A stretch of DNA of 64,000 nt, taken from positions 47,601-111,600 of the forward strand of contig NZ_RHOG01000003.1 in the NCBI RefSeq assembly GCF_003946405.1, read 5' to 3'. This document shows positions 57,499-64,000 of this stretch, in pieces. How positions within the stretch are numbered: position 1 is the first letter of the stretch; each line of letters begins with the position of its first letter. The notes beneath the pieces were generated by a model. That model saw only the letters and a program-made list of their open reading frames with translations. It was not told the DNA's origin and did no database searches. Source of the DNA: Lacticaseibacillus yichunensis (lineage in GTDB: Bacteria; Bacillota; Bacilli; Lactobacillales; Lactobacillaceae). A program made the position numbers and the translations under genes.

Positions 57499-58014
57499 CC
57501 ACCATCCCGCGGGCCTTCGCACCCTGAAGTTGGGCTGCGCGGGGCAGGTCTGAGTCGTCTAGCTGGCTCGTGCACTCGAGGCGAAGAGCGCCTCAAGCAC
57601 CCGAGCCAAGCTAGCCACTCAGGCCAAGGCGCCCCGCTCCGCACCCTGAAGTTGGGCTGTGCGGGGCAGGGGTGAGGCATCTAACTGGTCCCGTCACTCG
57701 GGACTAAGGGCGGCCCCAAGCGCCAGGCCCAAGTTAGCTGCTCACCCCTGAGCGCCCCGCTCCGCACCCTGAAGTTGGGCTTCGGCCCGCATGCTCGAGG
57801 CATATAGGTACGCCCAGCACTCGGTGGCCAAGTGCGCCACCAAGCACTAGGCTACCCTATCTGCTCGAGCATCCCGCGGGCCTTCGCACCCTGAAGTTGG
57901 GCTTCGCGGGGCAAGCCTGAGTCGTTTAGCTGTCTCGTGCACTCGAGGCTAAGAGCGCCTCAAGCACCCGAGCCAAGCTAGCCGCTCAGGCCAAAGCGCC
58001 CCGCTTCGCACCCT
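57499..58014 (-). repeat. Tandem palindromic elements (E7), four full units
   Basis: Units start at 57520, 57642, 57765 and 57887 (a last CACCCTGA at 58009), periods 122, 123, 122 and 122; a degenerate tail precedes (57499-57519). Each begins CACCCTGAAGTTGGGC. Units 1, 2 and 4 have outer arms GCGGGGC/GCCCCGC, unit 3 GGCCCGC/GCGGGCC; inner arms are AGGTCTGAG/CTCAGGCC, AGGGGTGAG/CTCACCCCT, ATGCTCGAG/CTCGAGCAT and GCCTGAG/CTCAGGC. The array ends about 24 bp before the start codon of the second LRR gene, probably in its 5' leader. Bases 57286-57498 otherwise show only a decayed unit. Confidence 0.92.
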
Positions 58015-58037
58015 GATCAACATGGAGGAGTAATGTT

Positions 58038-60695
58038 ATGTGGCAGACTTTAACGAATTCTATTCGAAAAACACGTGGGCGTCCTCAGCGATGTCCTCAG
58101 ATGGTGCTATTATCCGCCGCCGCACTGACCCTTGGCGTCACCTATGTGGGAATGGCGCCGACACAATTTTCCCCGCAAATTGTGCATGCGGCTGACCCGG
58201 CTGACCGGGTGACGTTGCGTGTCCGGTTCCAGTATCAGTCCGATCCATACGATGATCCGCGCATCATCGCCACCAAAAGCTATTCCGGGCCGATTGGGGC
58301 CAGTGTGACCAGCTGGTTGCCGGATGGCTACACGACGGAAAATGGGGACTACAGTGTCGCGTACACGCTGACAGCTGGCGCGAATACCGTAGATGTGATG
58401 ATGCTCGCCGAAAGCGTCAATGTCACGACGAAGGTGATCGACTCGCGGGGGAAGGTGACGTTCAATTACGTGACCACTGCGGGGACGGTCGTTGGCACCG
58501 ATACGATCAGTGGCAAGCCCGGCGCAACAGTCTCCTCGGCGGTGCCGATTCGCTATATGTTAGCGAGTGGTTCTGGGACCGTTGCGACTGCGGTGGCGCC
58601 GGCGGATGGCAGCGACACCACCGTCACCATTCCCGTGATGCTCGATCCGAATTATACGACCCAAGCGGAAATGAGTGCGACGATCAATTTTGTCGACCAG
58701 CTCACTGGCTCGAGCCAGACCGTGATCATCACAGGCAAAGCCGGGTCCTCCGTGACGGTGCACTATCCCAACGAGCTCGGGGATGCCGATTATCTCCCGG
58801 CTACCTTTGTCTACACATTCACCAATGCGGCGAACGGCCAGGGGACAACTGTACCGGCTTGGCCGATGCAAGTCGCACTGTACACGTTTTACACCGTCAA
58901 CAATCGTGGGGCCCAAACGCCTGTCTATAAGATCAAATACATGGGCAGGCCCGGCGCCTTGATCGCGCCGACCGACATGTTCTACGATCAGGAAAACATC
59001 AACACGGCGGGTGGCGTCAAAGGCAGTGGGCCGCTTGCTGGATACATTCGCACGGACGATCCATTCAGCCTGACCAATTTGCCGAGCACGACGATCACCA
59101 CGGATTCGACGGATAACGTCAACGTGCAGGTGACCAACGTGGTGGCAAAGGGCATCTGGGGTACCTGCCGCTGGTACATCGATACTAGCAACGTGCTCCA
59201 CATCGGCCCGGGTACCGGCGCCGATTCCATAGGCGAATCGCCGTGGCGCATCTACAGTAATGCCATCACCCAGATCTCGATCGATGGGCATGTGATCTTG
59301 CCGGCCAATTGCCGATTTTTGTTTGGCACAGATGCGGTCGGGAAAAATGCGGGCAATTATCAGCGCCTGACCCAGGTCAAAGGCCTTGCCAATGTGGATG
59401 CCTCGCAGGTGCAGGATCTGACCGCCATGTTCCAGCTCGATTCAAAAATGAAGACGATCACGGGCCTCGATGATTGGAACGTCCAGAACGTCAACTGGTT
59501 CAGTTCCATGTTCGCCAGAACCACAGCCTTGAGCAACCTCGGCGACCTGTCGCAATGGGACACCGCCGCAGCAAAGGCGATGGATGGTATGTTTAGCGCT
59601 TGCGCCGTCCAGAATCCCGGTGATCTGAGCGGCTGGGAGACTGGCAACGTGATCGACATGTCGTTTATGTTTTACAACACGACGAAACTGAATTCGGTGG
59701 GGGACCTCGGCAACTGGAATACCAGCCAAGTGACCACCATGTCGCACATGTTTGCCTTCACCGCGCTCAAGACGCCCGGCCACCTGGATGATTGGAATAC
59801 CGGGAACGTCACGGCGATGGACTATCTGTTTGCCCAAACCTCGACGCTGAACGATATTGGGGATCTGTCAGGCTGGGATACCAGCAAGGCGACCGACATG
59901 TCCTATATGTTTGACGAAACGGCGGCCCTGACCGACATCGGTGACCTCGATAACTGGGATACGCACAACGTCACGACCATGTTGGCGATGTTCCGGGTCA
60001 CCCAATTGCGGAATATCGGCAGTCTCGCGAAGTGGAACACCACCAATTTGACCACCACGCAAAACATGTTCACTCGGGCCGTCAATCTGGCGGTCCTCGA
60101 TTTCACCAACTGGGATACCAGCAAGGTCACGAATTTTACCAGCATGTTCGAGGATATGGACGCGCTGCGCCAGATCACCTTTGGCCCGCGTTTCAATATC
60201 ACCCCGGACGTTCCAAACGCCACGACCACCCGTTCCTGGGTCTCCGTGGATGGCGGCACCCTCGACGCGCCGCAAGGATTGACCGACCTGACCACCGTCC
60301 AAGGCAACACCGTCACCTCGACCTACACCGGGCGCAACGCCGCGACCTATGTCCTCTATTCTCGGCAGGCCAGCGCGACCATCACGTATCAGGATGAAAA
60401 TAATGTCCAAGTCGGCGACAGTGTGACGCTCACCGGCAACATTGGCGACACCCTGACCTACACCCCGCAGCTGCCGGTTGGTTACGACTTCGCGGATCCA
60501 AATGACGCCAAGCAAAAAGCCATCACGATCACCAACACCGATTCAGATAATGTCCTGATCAAGGTGGAAAAATGGGCCTCGCAATTTCCTGAAGCCGGCA
60601 GTTCAAGCGGCCTGATCCTGTCGATCGTCGGCGGGTTCACTCTATTGGTTGGGCTGATTGGCCTGATCTTCAGCGTGCGGCGGAAACGGGATTGA
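58038..60695 (+). CDS. BspA-like LRR surface protein with MucBP domain (paralogue)
   Basis: 885 aa; GGAGGAG 7 nt upstream of the ATG. Signal peptide to about residue 51; a roughly 280-residue N-terminal beta-rich region with repeated MucBP-like units absent from the first paralogue; then the shared block AKGIWGTCRWYIDTSNVLHIG, LRR repeats of the LGNWNTSQVTTMSHMF type (about 440-690), a MucBP domain (TYQDENNVQVGDSVTL) and a sorting-type end FPEAG, hydrophobic helix, RRKRD. It is a likely adhesin. The two paralogues are separated by the E7 array. Confidence 0.87.
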   Translation: MWQTLTNSIRKTRGRPQRCPQMVLLSAAALTLGVTYVGMAPTQFSPQIVHAADPADRVTLRVRFQYQSDPYDDPRIIATKSYSGPIGASVTSWLPDGYTTENGDYSVAYTLTAGANTVDVMMLAESVNVTTKVIDSRGKVTFNYVTTAGTVVGTDTISGKPGATVSSAVPIRYMLASGSGTVATAVAPADGSDTTVTIPVMLDPNYTTQAEMSATINFVDQLTGSSQTVIITGKAGSSVTVHYPNELGDADYLPATFVYTFTNAANGQGTTVPAWPMQVALYTFYTVNNRGAQTPVYKIKYMGRPGALIAPTDMFYDQENINTAGGVKGSGPLAGYIRTDDPFSLTNLPSTTITTDSTDNVNVQVTNVVAKGIWGTCRWYIDTSNVLHIGPGTGADSIGESPWRIYSNAITQISIDGHVILPANCRFLFGTDAVGKNAGNYQRLTQVKGLANVDASQVQDLTAMFQLDSKMKTITGLDDWNVQNVNWFSSMFARTTALSNLGDLSQWDTAAAKAMDGMFSACAVQNPGDLSGWETGNVIDMSFMFYNTTKLNSVGDLGNWNTSQVTTMSHMFAFTALKTPGHLDDWNTGNVTAMDYLFAQTSTLNDIGDLSGWDTSKATDMSYMFDETAALTDIGDLDNWDTHNVTTMLAMFRVTQLRNIGSLAKWNTTNLTTTQNMFTRAVNLAVLDFTNWDTSKVTNFTSMFEDMDALRQITFGPRFNITPDVPNATTTRSWVSVDGGTLDAPQGLTDLTTVQGNTVTSTYTGRNAATYVLYSRQASATITYQDENNVQVGDSVTLTGNIGDTLTYTPQLPVGYDFADPNDAKQKAITITNTDSDNVLIKVEKWASQFPEAGSSSGLILSIVGGFTLLVGLIGLIFSVRRKRD

Positions 60696-60727
60696 CTGGG
60701 AAATTTTCCCACTCACAAATATTTGTG

Positions 60728-60756
60728 CAGGTGCTCTTTCGGGAGGACCTGTTTTG
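60728..60756 (+). terminator. Intrinsic terminator
   Basis: CAGGT(GCTC) pairs with (GAGG)ACCTG, followed by TTTT. Confidence 0.55.
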
Positions 60757-60818
60757 ATTCGAGAAGATATTTTTGCGACAAGAGGAAAAAACACAAATCA
60801 ATGCAGAGCCTCATATAA

Positions 60819-60878
60819 CAAAACAGGTCTAAAGCTCCGTGTGCGATCAGCACTCGAAGTTTTAGACCTGTTTATGGT
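60819..60878. terminator. Bidirectional terminator before rgg
   Basis: AAACAGGTCTAAAgCT pairs with AGtTTTAGACCTGTTT around a 22-nt loop, flanked by A and T runs. Confidence 0.85.
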
Positions 60879-60900
60879 TATGTCAGTGGATTAGGCAACA

Positions 60901-61821
60901 CTAGCCGTTTGTTTCGACATCTTTGAGGCTCGGCGCGTCATCCGCCAGCCAAACATGCAGCGACAAAGCGGTATTGGCAAGTTGCGGATAATAAGAAGGA
61001 AAATCAAGATTCCGCACCGTGGCCAGCATCGACTCCACTTCACCCAGGCACGCATTGTCTTTTTTATCGTAGTAATTCGCGTAGTCGTTGTACAGACGCC
61101 GGTAGAAATGCGGCGCCATGTAGCGCTCCTGAATGTGGGTCTCGTTGAACATGCCCAACAGTTTCTTGAACACGCCGTAATCGCGGTGATTGATCGCGAC
61201 CTGGAAGGCCTGCACGAAGATCTCGCCGATCGTGGCCATGTTGGCATCCATCTGACTGACCTTGTTGATGCGCTGGAGATACAGCGGTAGGAGAATCAAG
61301 AGTTCGTCCACGGACAAAATTGGCAAGAGGTTATACAACATCATCTGCTCGTAGGAATACCACGTCTCTGTTTTATCCAGATAATTGAGCAGGTCGCGCA
61401 GCTCCGGCATCGCGTCGATCACCTGCCCATGATGTGCGTAGAAGTCCGCGTACACCTTCATCGTCAGATACATGTCGTGATCGGCAACGTAGCCTTCCTC
61501 TTGCCAGCTCTTGTACACAATGCGGCTGGCCTCGCGAAAATTCTCAGGGTTCTTAGTCGCATGTCCTTCAGCGACGAGCTGGGTCATGCGATCCGTTTCG
61601 GCCACCGCCGCAGCCGTGTCGCGCCCAGACAAATTGGCGAACTCGAACATCATTAAATTGATCCGTTTGAGCATCTCCATCAGGTTCTCGGCAGAGGTAT
61701 CGATCTTCCCACTTTCAAAACGCGAATAGTTCACGCGCGACATGATGTCGTTGTACATATATTTCGCACTGAGACCTTTGTTGGTGCGAATGTCTCTGAT
61801 CGTCGGTCCAATATAACCCAT
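60901..61821 (-). CDS. Rgg/GadR/MutR-family transcriptional regulator
   Basis: 306 aa. N-terminal HTH (IGPTIRDIRTNKGLSAKYMY, then NYSRFESGKIDTSAENL) and a C-terminal all-helical repeat domain of the Rgg type that usually binds a short peptide pheromone. No adjacent pheromone gene of the SHP type was found. It lies between the surface LRR genes and the pilin operon and is the nearest candidate regulator for the three box-bearing promoters. Confidence 0.88.
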   Translation of the reverse strand: MGYIGPTIRDIRTNKGLSAKYMYNDIMSRVNYSRFESGKIDTSAENLMEMLKRINLMMFEFANLSGRDTAAAVAETDRMTQLVAEGHATKNPENFREASRIVYKSWQEEGYVADHDMYLTMKVYADFYAHHGQVIDAMPELRDLLNYLDKTETWYSYEQMMLYNLLPILSVDELLILLPLYLQRINKVSQMDANMATIGEIFVQAFQVAINHRDYGVFKKLLGMFNETHIQERYMAPHFYRRLYNDYANYYDKKDNACLGEVESMLATVRNLDFPSYYPQLANTALSLHVWLADDAPSLKDVETNG

Positions 61822-62038
61822 AATGGGTCCCTCCTCACCACCAGACGCGCTACTCTCCCCACAGAAAAACGTGCCCTGTTGTTATTAGTGTGCTTCTTTT
61901 TCGCCGCTTATGCAAACGATTGCCAGACACACCTTACCAAACCGGATTGTATCAATATAATCGCTCAGTTTTGGCTAGTGTAGCAGATATGCGACGTTGA
62001 TGACAATGGAAAAACAACCCGCAAATTAAAAGAATTAT

Positions 62039-62088
62039 GTATCAGATGCGTACGCTTTTGGTTATCGCCGGCCGAATCCCCTTATGAT
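62039..62088 (+). promoter_or_regulatory. GTATCAGATGCGT box and -10 (promoter B)
   Basis: GTATCAGATGCGT at 62039-62051; TATGAT at 62083-62088, again 43 bp from TATCAG to the -10. No -35 consensus. It precedes the AP2-type gene. The remaining 61822-62038 contains the rgg upstream region with a TATATT/TACAAT-rich minus-strand stretch. Confidence 0.6.
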
Positions 62089-62114
62089 GGCGTTATCGAA
62101 AGGGGGAATCTAGG

Positions 62115-62633
62115 ATGACCAGACGAATCGACTTAACGGGTAAGCGTTTCGGGCGGCTGGTCGTGGTGAGTTGGGTCGGCCACGCCGGAAATGGGAATGC
62201 GATGTGGCATTGTCAATGTGATTGTGGGAACACGCTTGACGTGGACAGTTATCGCTTGCGCAGGGGCACCACGCAAAGTTGTGGGTGTTTGCGCCGCGAA
62301 CGTTCGCGGGAAGTGATGTTGACGACACCGGTGCTGCGGGAACACGCCGGGTGCGCCGCACAGCTGGGCGTTGCGAATGGGACCAACGTTTCGGCGTCGC
62401 TGAATATTCGCGTGACAAACCGCAGTGGGGTGGTCGGCGTGAGTTTTGATCAAGCCAGCCAGACTTGGAACGCGCGCTTGATGCTGCGGGGACGCATTGT
62501 TTTGAACCAGCGTTTCCATCGCTTCAATGAGGCGGTGGCCGCACGCCGAGAAGCGGAAGCACGCTATTTTCCAGATCGCACGCGGACCGCTTTACCACCT
62601 GCCGTCAATCAGAGCACCGAAATGACCCATTAG
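62115..62633 (+). CDS. AP2-type DNA-binding protein with zinc-ribbon-like N terminus
   Basis: 172 aa. The N-terminal domain (DLTGKRFGRLVVVSW, then WHCQCDCGNTLDV and TTQSCGCLRRE) has four Cys in two pairs, as in the module found beside HNH homing endonucleases and AP2 proteins. The C-terminal part (NRSGVVGVSFDQASQTWNARL) is an AP2/ERF-like DNA-binding domain. No HNH nuclease is present, so it is probably a DNA-binding regulator. Its promoter carries the shared box. Confidence 0.78.
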   Translation: MTRRIDLTGKRFGRLVVVSWVGHAGNGNAMWHCQCDCGNTLDVDSYRLRRGTTQSCGCLRRERSREVMLTTPVLREHAGCAAQLGVANGTNVSASLNIRVTNRSGVVGVSFDQASQTWNARLMLRGRIVLNQRFHRFNEAVAARREAEARYFPDRTRTALPPAVNQSTEMTH

Positions 62634-62667
62634 AACCCGGGGCCGCACGGGATTTTAAAAATTCTCT

Positions 62668-62717
62668 GTATCAGATGTGTATCACATTGTTTCCGGGCTT
62701 AGCAAATTCCATAAGAT
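62668..62717 (+). promoter_or_regulatory. GTATCAGATGTGT box and -10 (promoter C)
   Basis: GTATCAGATGTGTATCA at 62668-62684 (GTATCA repeated with an 11-bp period) and TAAGAT at 62712-62717, again exactly 43 bp. It precedes the pilin-type operon. Confidence 0.6.
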
Positions 62718-62786
62718 GTCACTGTGATCAAGTTCAAGACGTATTGACCGGCTTTCACGAGCTTGGTTTCAGTCGCGAGGAAGGTG

Positions 62787-62852
62787 ATGAAGTCGGACAC
62801 AACAAGCCAATTACATCGCAGCAAACATAAGGTGGTGAGAGATGTTGACTAA
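62787..62852 (+). CDS. Possible 21-codon leader ORF
   Basis: An ATG close after GAGGAAGGTG opens a 21-codon frame (MKSDTTSQLHRSKHKVVRDVD) that overlaps the start of the pilin-type gene in another frame. It could be a coupling leader; it could equally be chance. Confidence 0.25.
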   Translation: MKSDTTSQLHRSKHKVVRDVD

Positions 62853-63525
62853 CCGGTTGCGCGTATTCGCGTTAACAGTCGTGACATTTCTTCTGGCCAT
62901 CAGTGGGTCGCAAGGGTCCGCGGCGCAGGCGGCAACAAGTGCGCCGAGCATCACCATTCAAAAACAGGTATCCGCAAAAAGCGAAGCCGGCACCGCCCAG
63001 ACAACGGTGCCACTAGCCGGCGCGCGATACCACCTTGTGAAGGTGCAGGCCCTTTCTTCCAAACAAAAGATCGATCCAGCAGATGCATCGTCCTATCAAG
63101 TGGTTGGCGGGACGGATGCATTGGATCAGATCTTAGTCACCGACCAGCAAGGCACCGCGACAATCAGCGGGCCTGAGCTGACCACCGGCGATTACCTGCT
63201 CGCGGAGTTAAAGGGCCCAGGCGTCCCGAAGCCCGCAGCGCCGATCGTTTTTTCTCTTCCTTATAAAATGGCTGGCCAGCTCATCAGTGACTTTGTTTAT
63301 ACCCCCAAGTCCGGGCTGGTAGCTCCGTCTGAAGGTGGCACCAAGAAGCAGACGCTTGGCGGCACCATCGTCGGTAAGGTCAAAGACAAAAAGATCATGC
63401 AGACCAGTGGCATCGTACCCGCTGTGGGGTACAGCCTGTTGGTTCTTGCGGCCGGTGTGATGGCCGGATCATTTGTCCTTTTGCAATTGTTCAAAAAGCG
63501 CCGTGCCCATTCGGCCGGCAACTGA
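62842..63525 (+). CDS. SpaA-type pilin-like surface protein
   Basis: 227 aa with an AAGGTGGTGAG site. Signal peptide to about residue 31; a CnaB/prealbumin-like domain (TIQKQVSAKSE..., VPLAGARYHLVKVQ, GTATISGPELTTGDYLLAEL); then a linker and an atypical sorting-type end (MQTSG, hydrophobic helix, KKRRAHSAGN). It resembles the small first subunit of a pilus operon. The next gene starts 68 nt downstream. Confidence 0.78.
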   Translation: MLTNRLRVFALTVVTFLLAISGSQGSAAQAATSAPSITIQKQVSAKSEAGTAQTTVPLAGARYHLVKVQALSSKQKIDPADASSYQVVGGTDALDQILVTDQQGTATISGPELTTGDYLLAELKGPGVPKPAAPIVFSLPYKMAGQLISDFVYTPKSGLVAPSEGGTKKQTLGGTIVGKVKDKKIMQTSGIVPAVGYSLLVLAAGVMAGSFVLLQLFKKRRAHSAGN

Positions 63526-63593
63526 GCTGTGGAACGCAAGGCTAACTTGCGTATCTCGATCGCGTGCTAGACGCGATCTTCGGAGGAATGATA

Positions 63594-63926
63594 ATGAAAA
63601 AATCTGTACGTTTACTTTATACAATTGGCGTATGCGGCCTGGCCTTGGGTGCGCTCACCACAACCGCAGTGACCTTGGTCAATAACGGCCAAAGCACGAT
63701 CGCGGCAAGCAGTTCATTAGTTTCAGATGACACGTCTACTCGGAGTATTACCATTCATAAGTATTCGACCAAAGACGGTGCAGGTGTTGCGACTGGGACA
63801 ACTGATGATGAAGCTGGCATCGACACCAGTGTTCATAAGCCACTGTCTGGCATCAAGTTCACTGTTCAAAAAGTGACGAAGGCGGACGGCGCAACGACAA
63901 TCGATGCGTCAGATCCTACTACTTAG
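63594..63926 (+). pseudogene. Truncated SpaA-type major pilin
   Basis: From the ATG at 63594 (GGAGG 7 nt upstream): signal peptide (MKKSVRLLYTIGVCGLALGA), then SITIHKYSTKDGAG and KPLSGIKFTVQKV, the hallmark opening of a major fimbrial subunit. The frame stops at a TAG after 110 residues, whereas such subunits have about 450-550. The sequence after the stop (TGGATACTGAATATTTG... with a TATAAT near 63984) does not continue the gene, which suggests an insertion or rearrangement at about 63915. The window ends before it can be identified. Confidence 0.7.
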
Positions 63927-64000
63927 TGGATACTGAATATTTGTAAGTGCCTTGTTTTCATGGGAACCGTTCCGTTACTGTCGTATAATGAATGCAGAGG

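Noticed and set aside
57499..58014. CRISPR array
   Set aside because: The 122-bp units are themselves similar along most of their length and fold as hairpins; there are no short identical repeats with unique spacers and no cas genes.

Overview
The window is about 64 kb of a GC-rich (roughly 57-58% by eye) low-GC-lineage Firmicute chromosome, almost certainly Lactobacillaceae and most like the high-GC Lacticaseibacillus/Schleiferilactobacillus side of the family. The basis is the gene families (water-forming NADH oxidase, FMN lactate oxidase, PepF, C69 PepD, GatD, NrnA, Rgg, BspA/MucBP surface proteins, small LVIS_2131- and LBP_cg2779-like lactobacillar families), strong AGGAGG ribosome sites, frequent TTG/GTG starts, and CcpA-, Zur- and LexA-type operators. 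No rRNA, tRNA, CRISPR array or prophage was seen.

Layout. 0.1-6 kb: oxygen and flavin metabolism (nox, lactate oxidase, flavodoxin, PPOX proteins) plus a small gene with a LexA-box promoter. 6-18 kb: gatD without murT, a LysE exporter with a terminator-bearing leader, a deformylase-like protein, a phosphoesterase, DUF554 and DUF915 proteins, pepF, a promoter-to-terminator stretch of about 390 nt that looks like an undescribed structured RNA, a large wall-anchored metallophosphoesterase, and a Zur-box zinc-binding lipoprotein with a 37-aa basic peptide. 18-27 kb: Dam-like methylase, HesB-like protein, PepD, NrnA, secreted GH3, GH13. 27-29 kb: two NADPH:FMN reductase genes under a cre-overlapped promoter; the second carries a PAS domain and a tail of seven ApbE-type flavinylation motifs. 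29-45 kb: carbohydrate enzymes (GH127, GH172, GH38, permuted GH3) with a ROK kinase, a phosphomannose-isomerase-like enzyme, a GntR regulator and a cytoplasmic ApbE. 45-46 kb: a type I toxin locus with a decayed twin and an AT-rich insert. 46-52 kb: a five-gene oxidoreductive sugar-catabolic gene set (two Gfo/Idh/MocA, two TIM-barrel isomerases, ThuA) with a divergent AraC regulator, then a second LexA-box gene. 52-54 kb: LysR/YeiH pair. 54-64 kb: a surface-protein island with two BspA-like LRR/MucBP proteins, an Rgg regulator, an AP2-type DNA-binding protein and a pilin-type operon whose second gene is cut short.

The main unusual signals are: (1) the FMN reductase with a seven-motif flavinylation tail and a cytosolic ApbE in the same window; (2) a dispersed family of about 122-bp palindromic elements, single or in tandem, whose arms change sequence while keeping complementarity; (3) an identical 13-bp box placed exactly 43 bp upstream of the -10 in three promoters of the surface island; (4) the unassigned structured RNA at 13.6 kb; (5) two small unknown genes with LexA boxes inside TTGCAA-17-bp promoters; (6) a perfect 23-bp inverted repeat that buries the ribosome site of a TauE exporter. 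Carbohydrate catabolic genes are abundant but no sugar transporter is encoded in the window.
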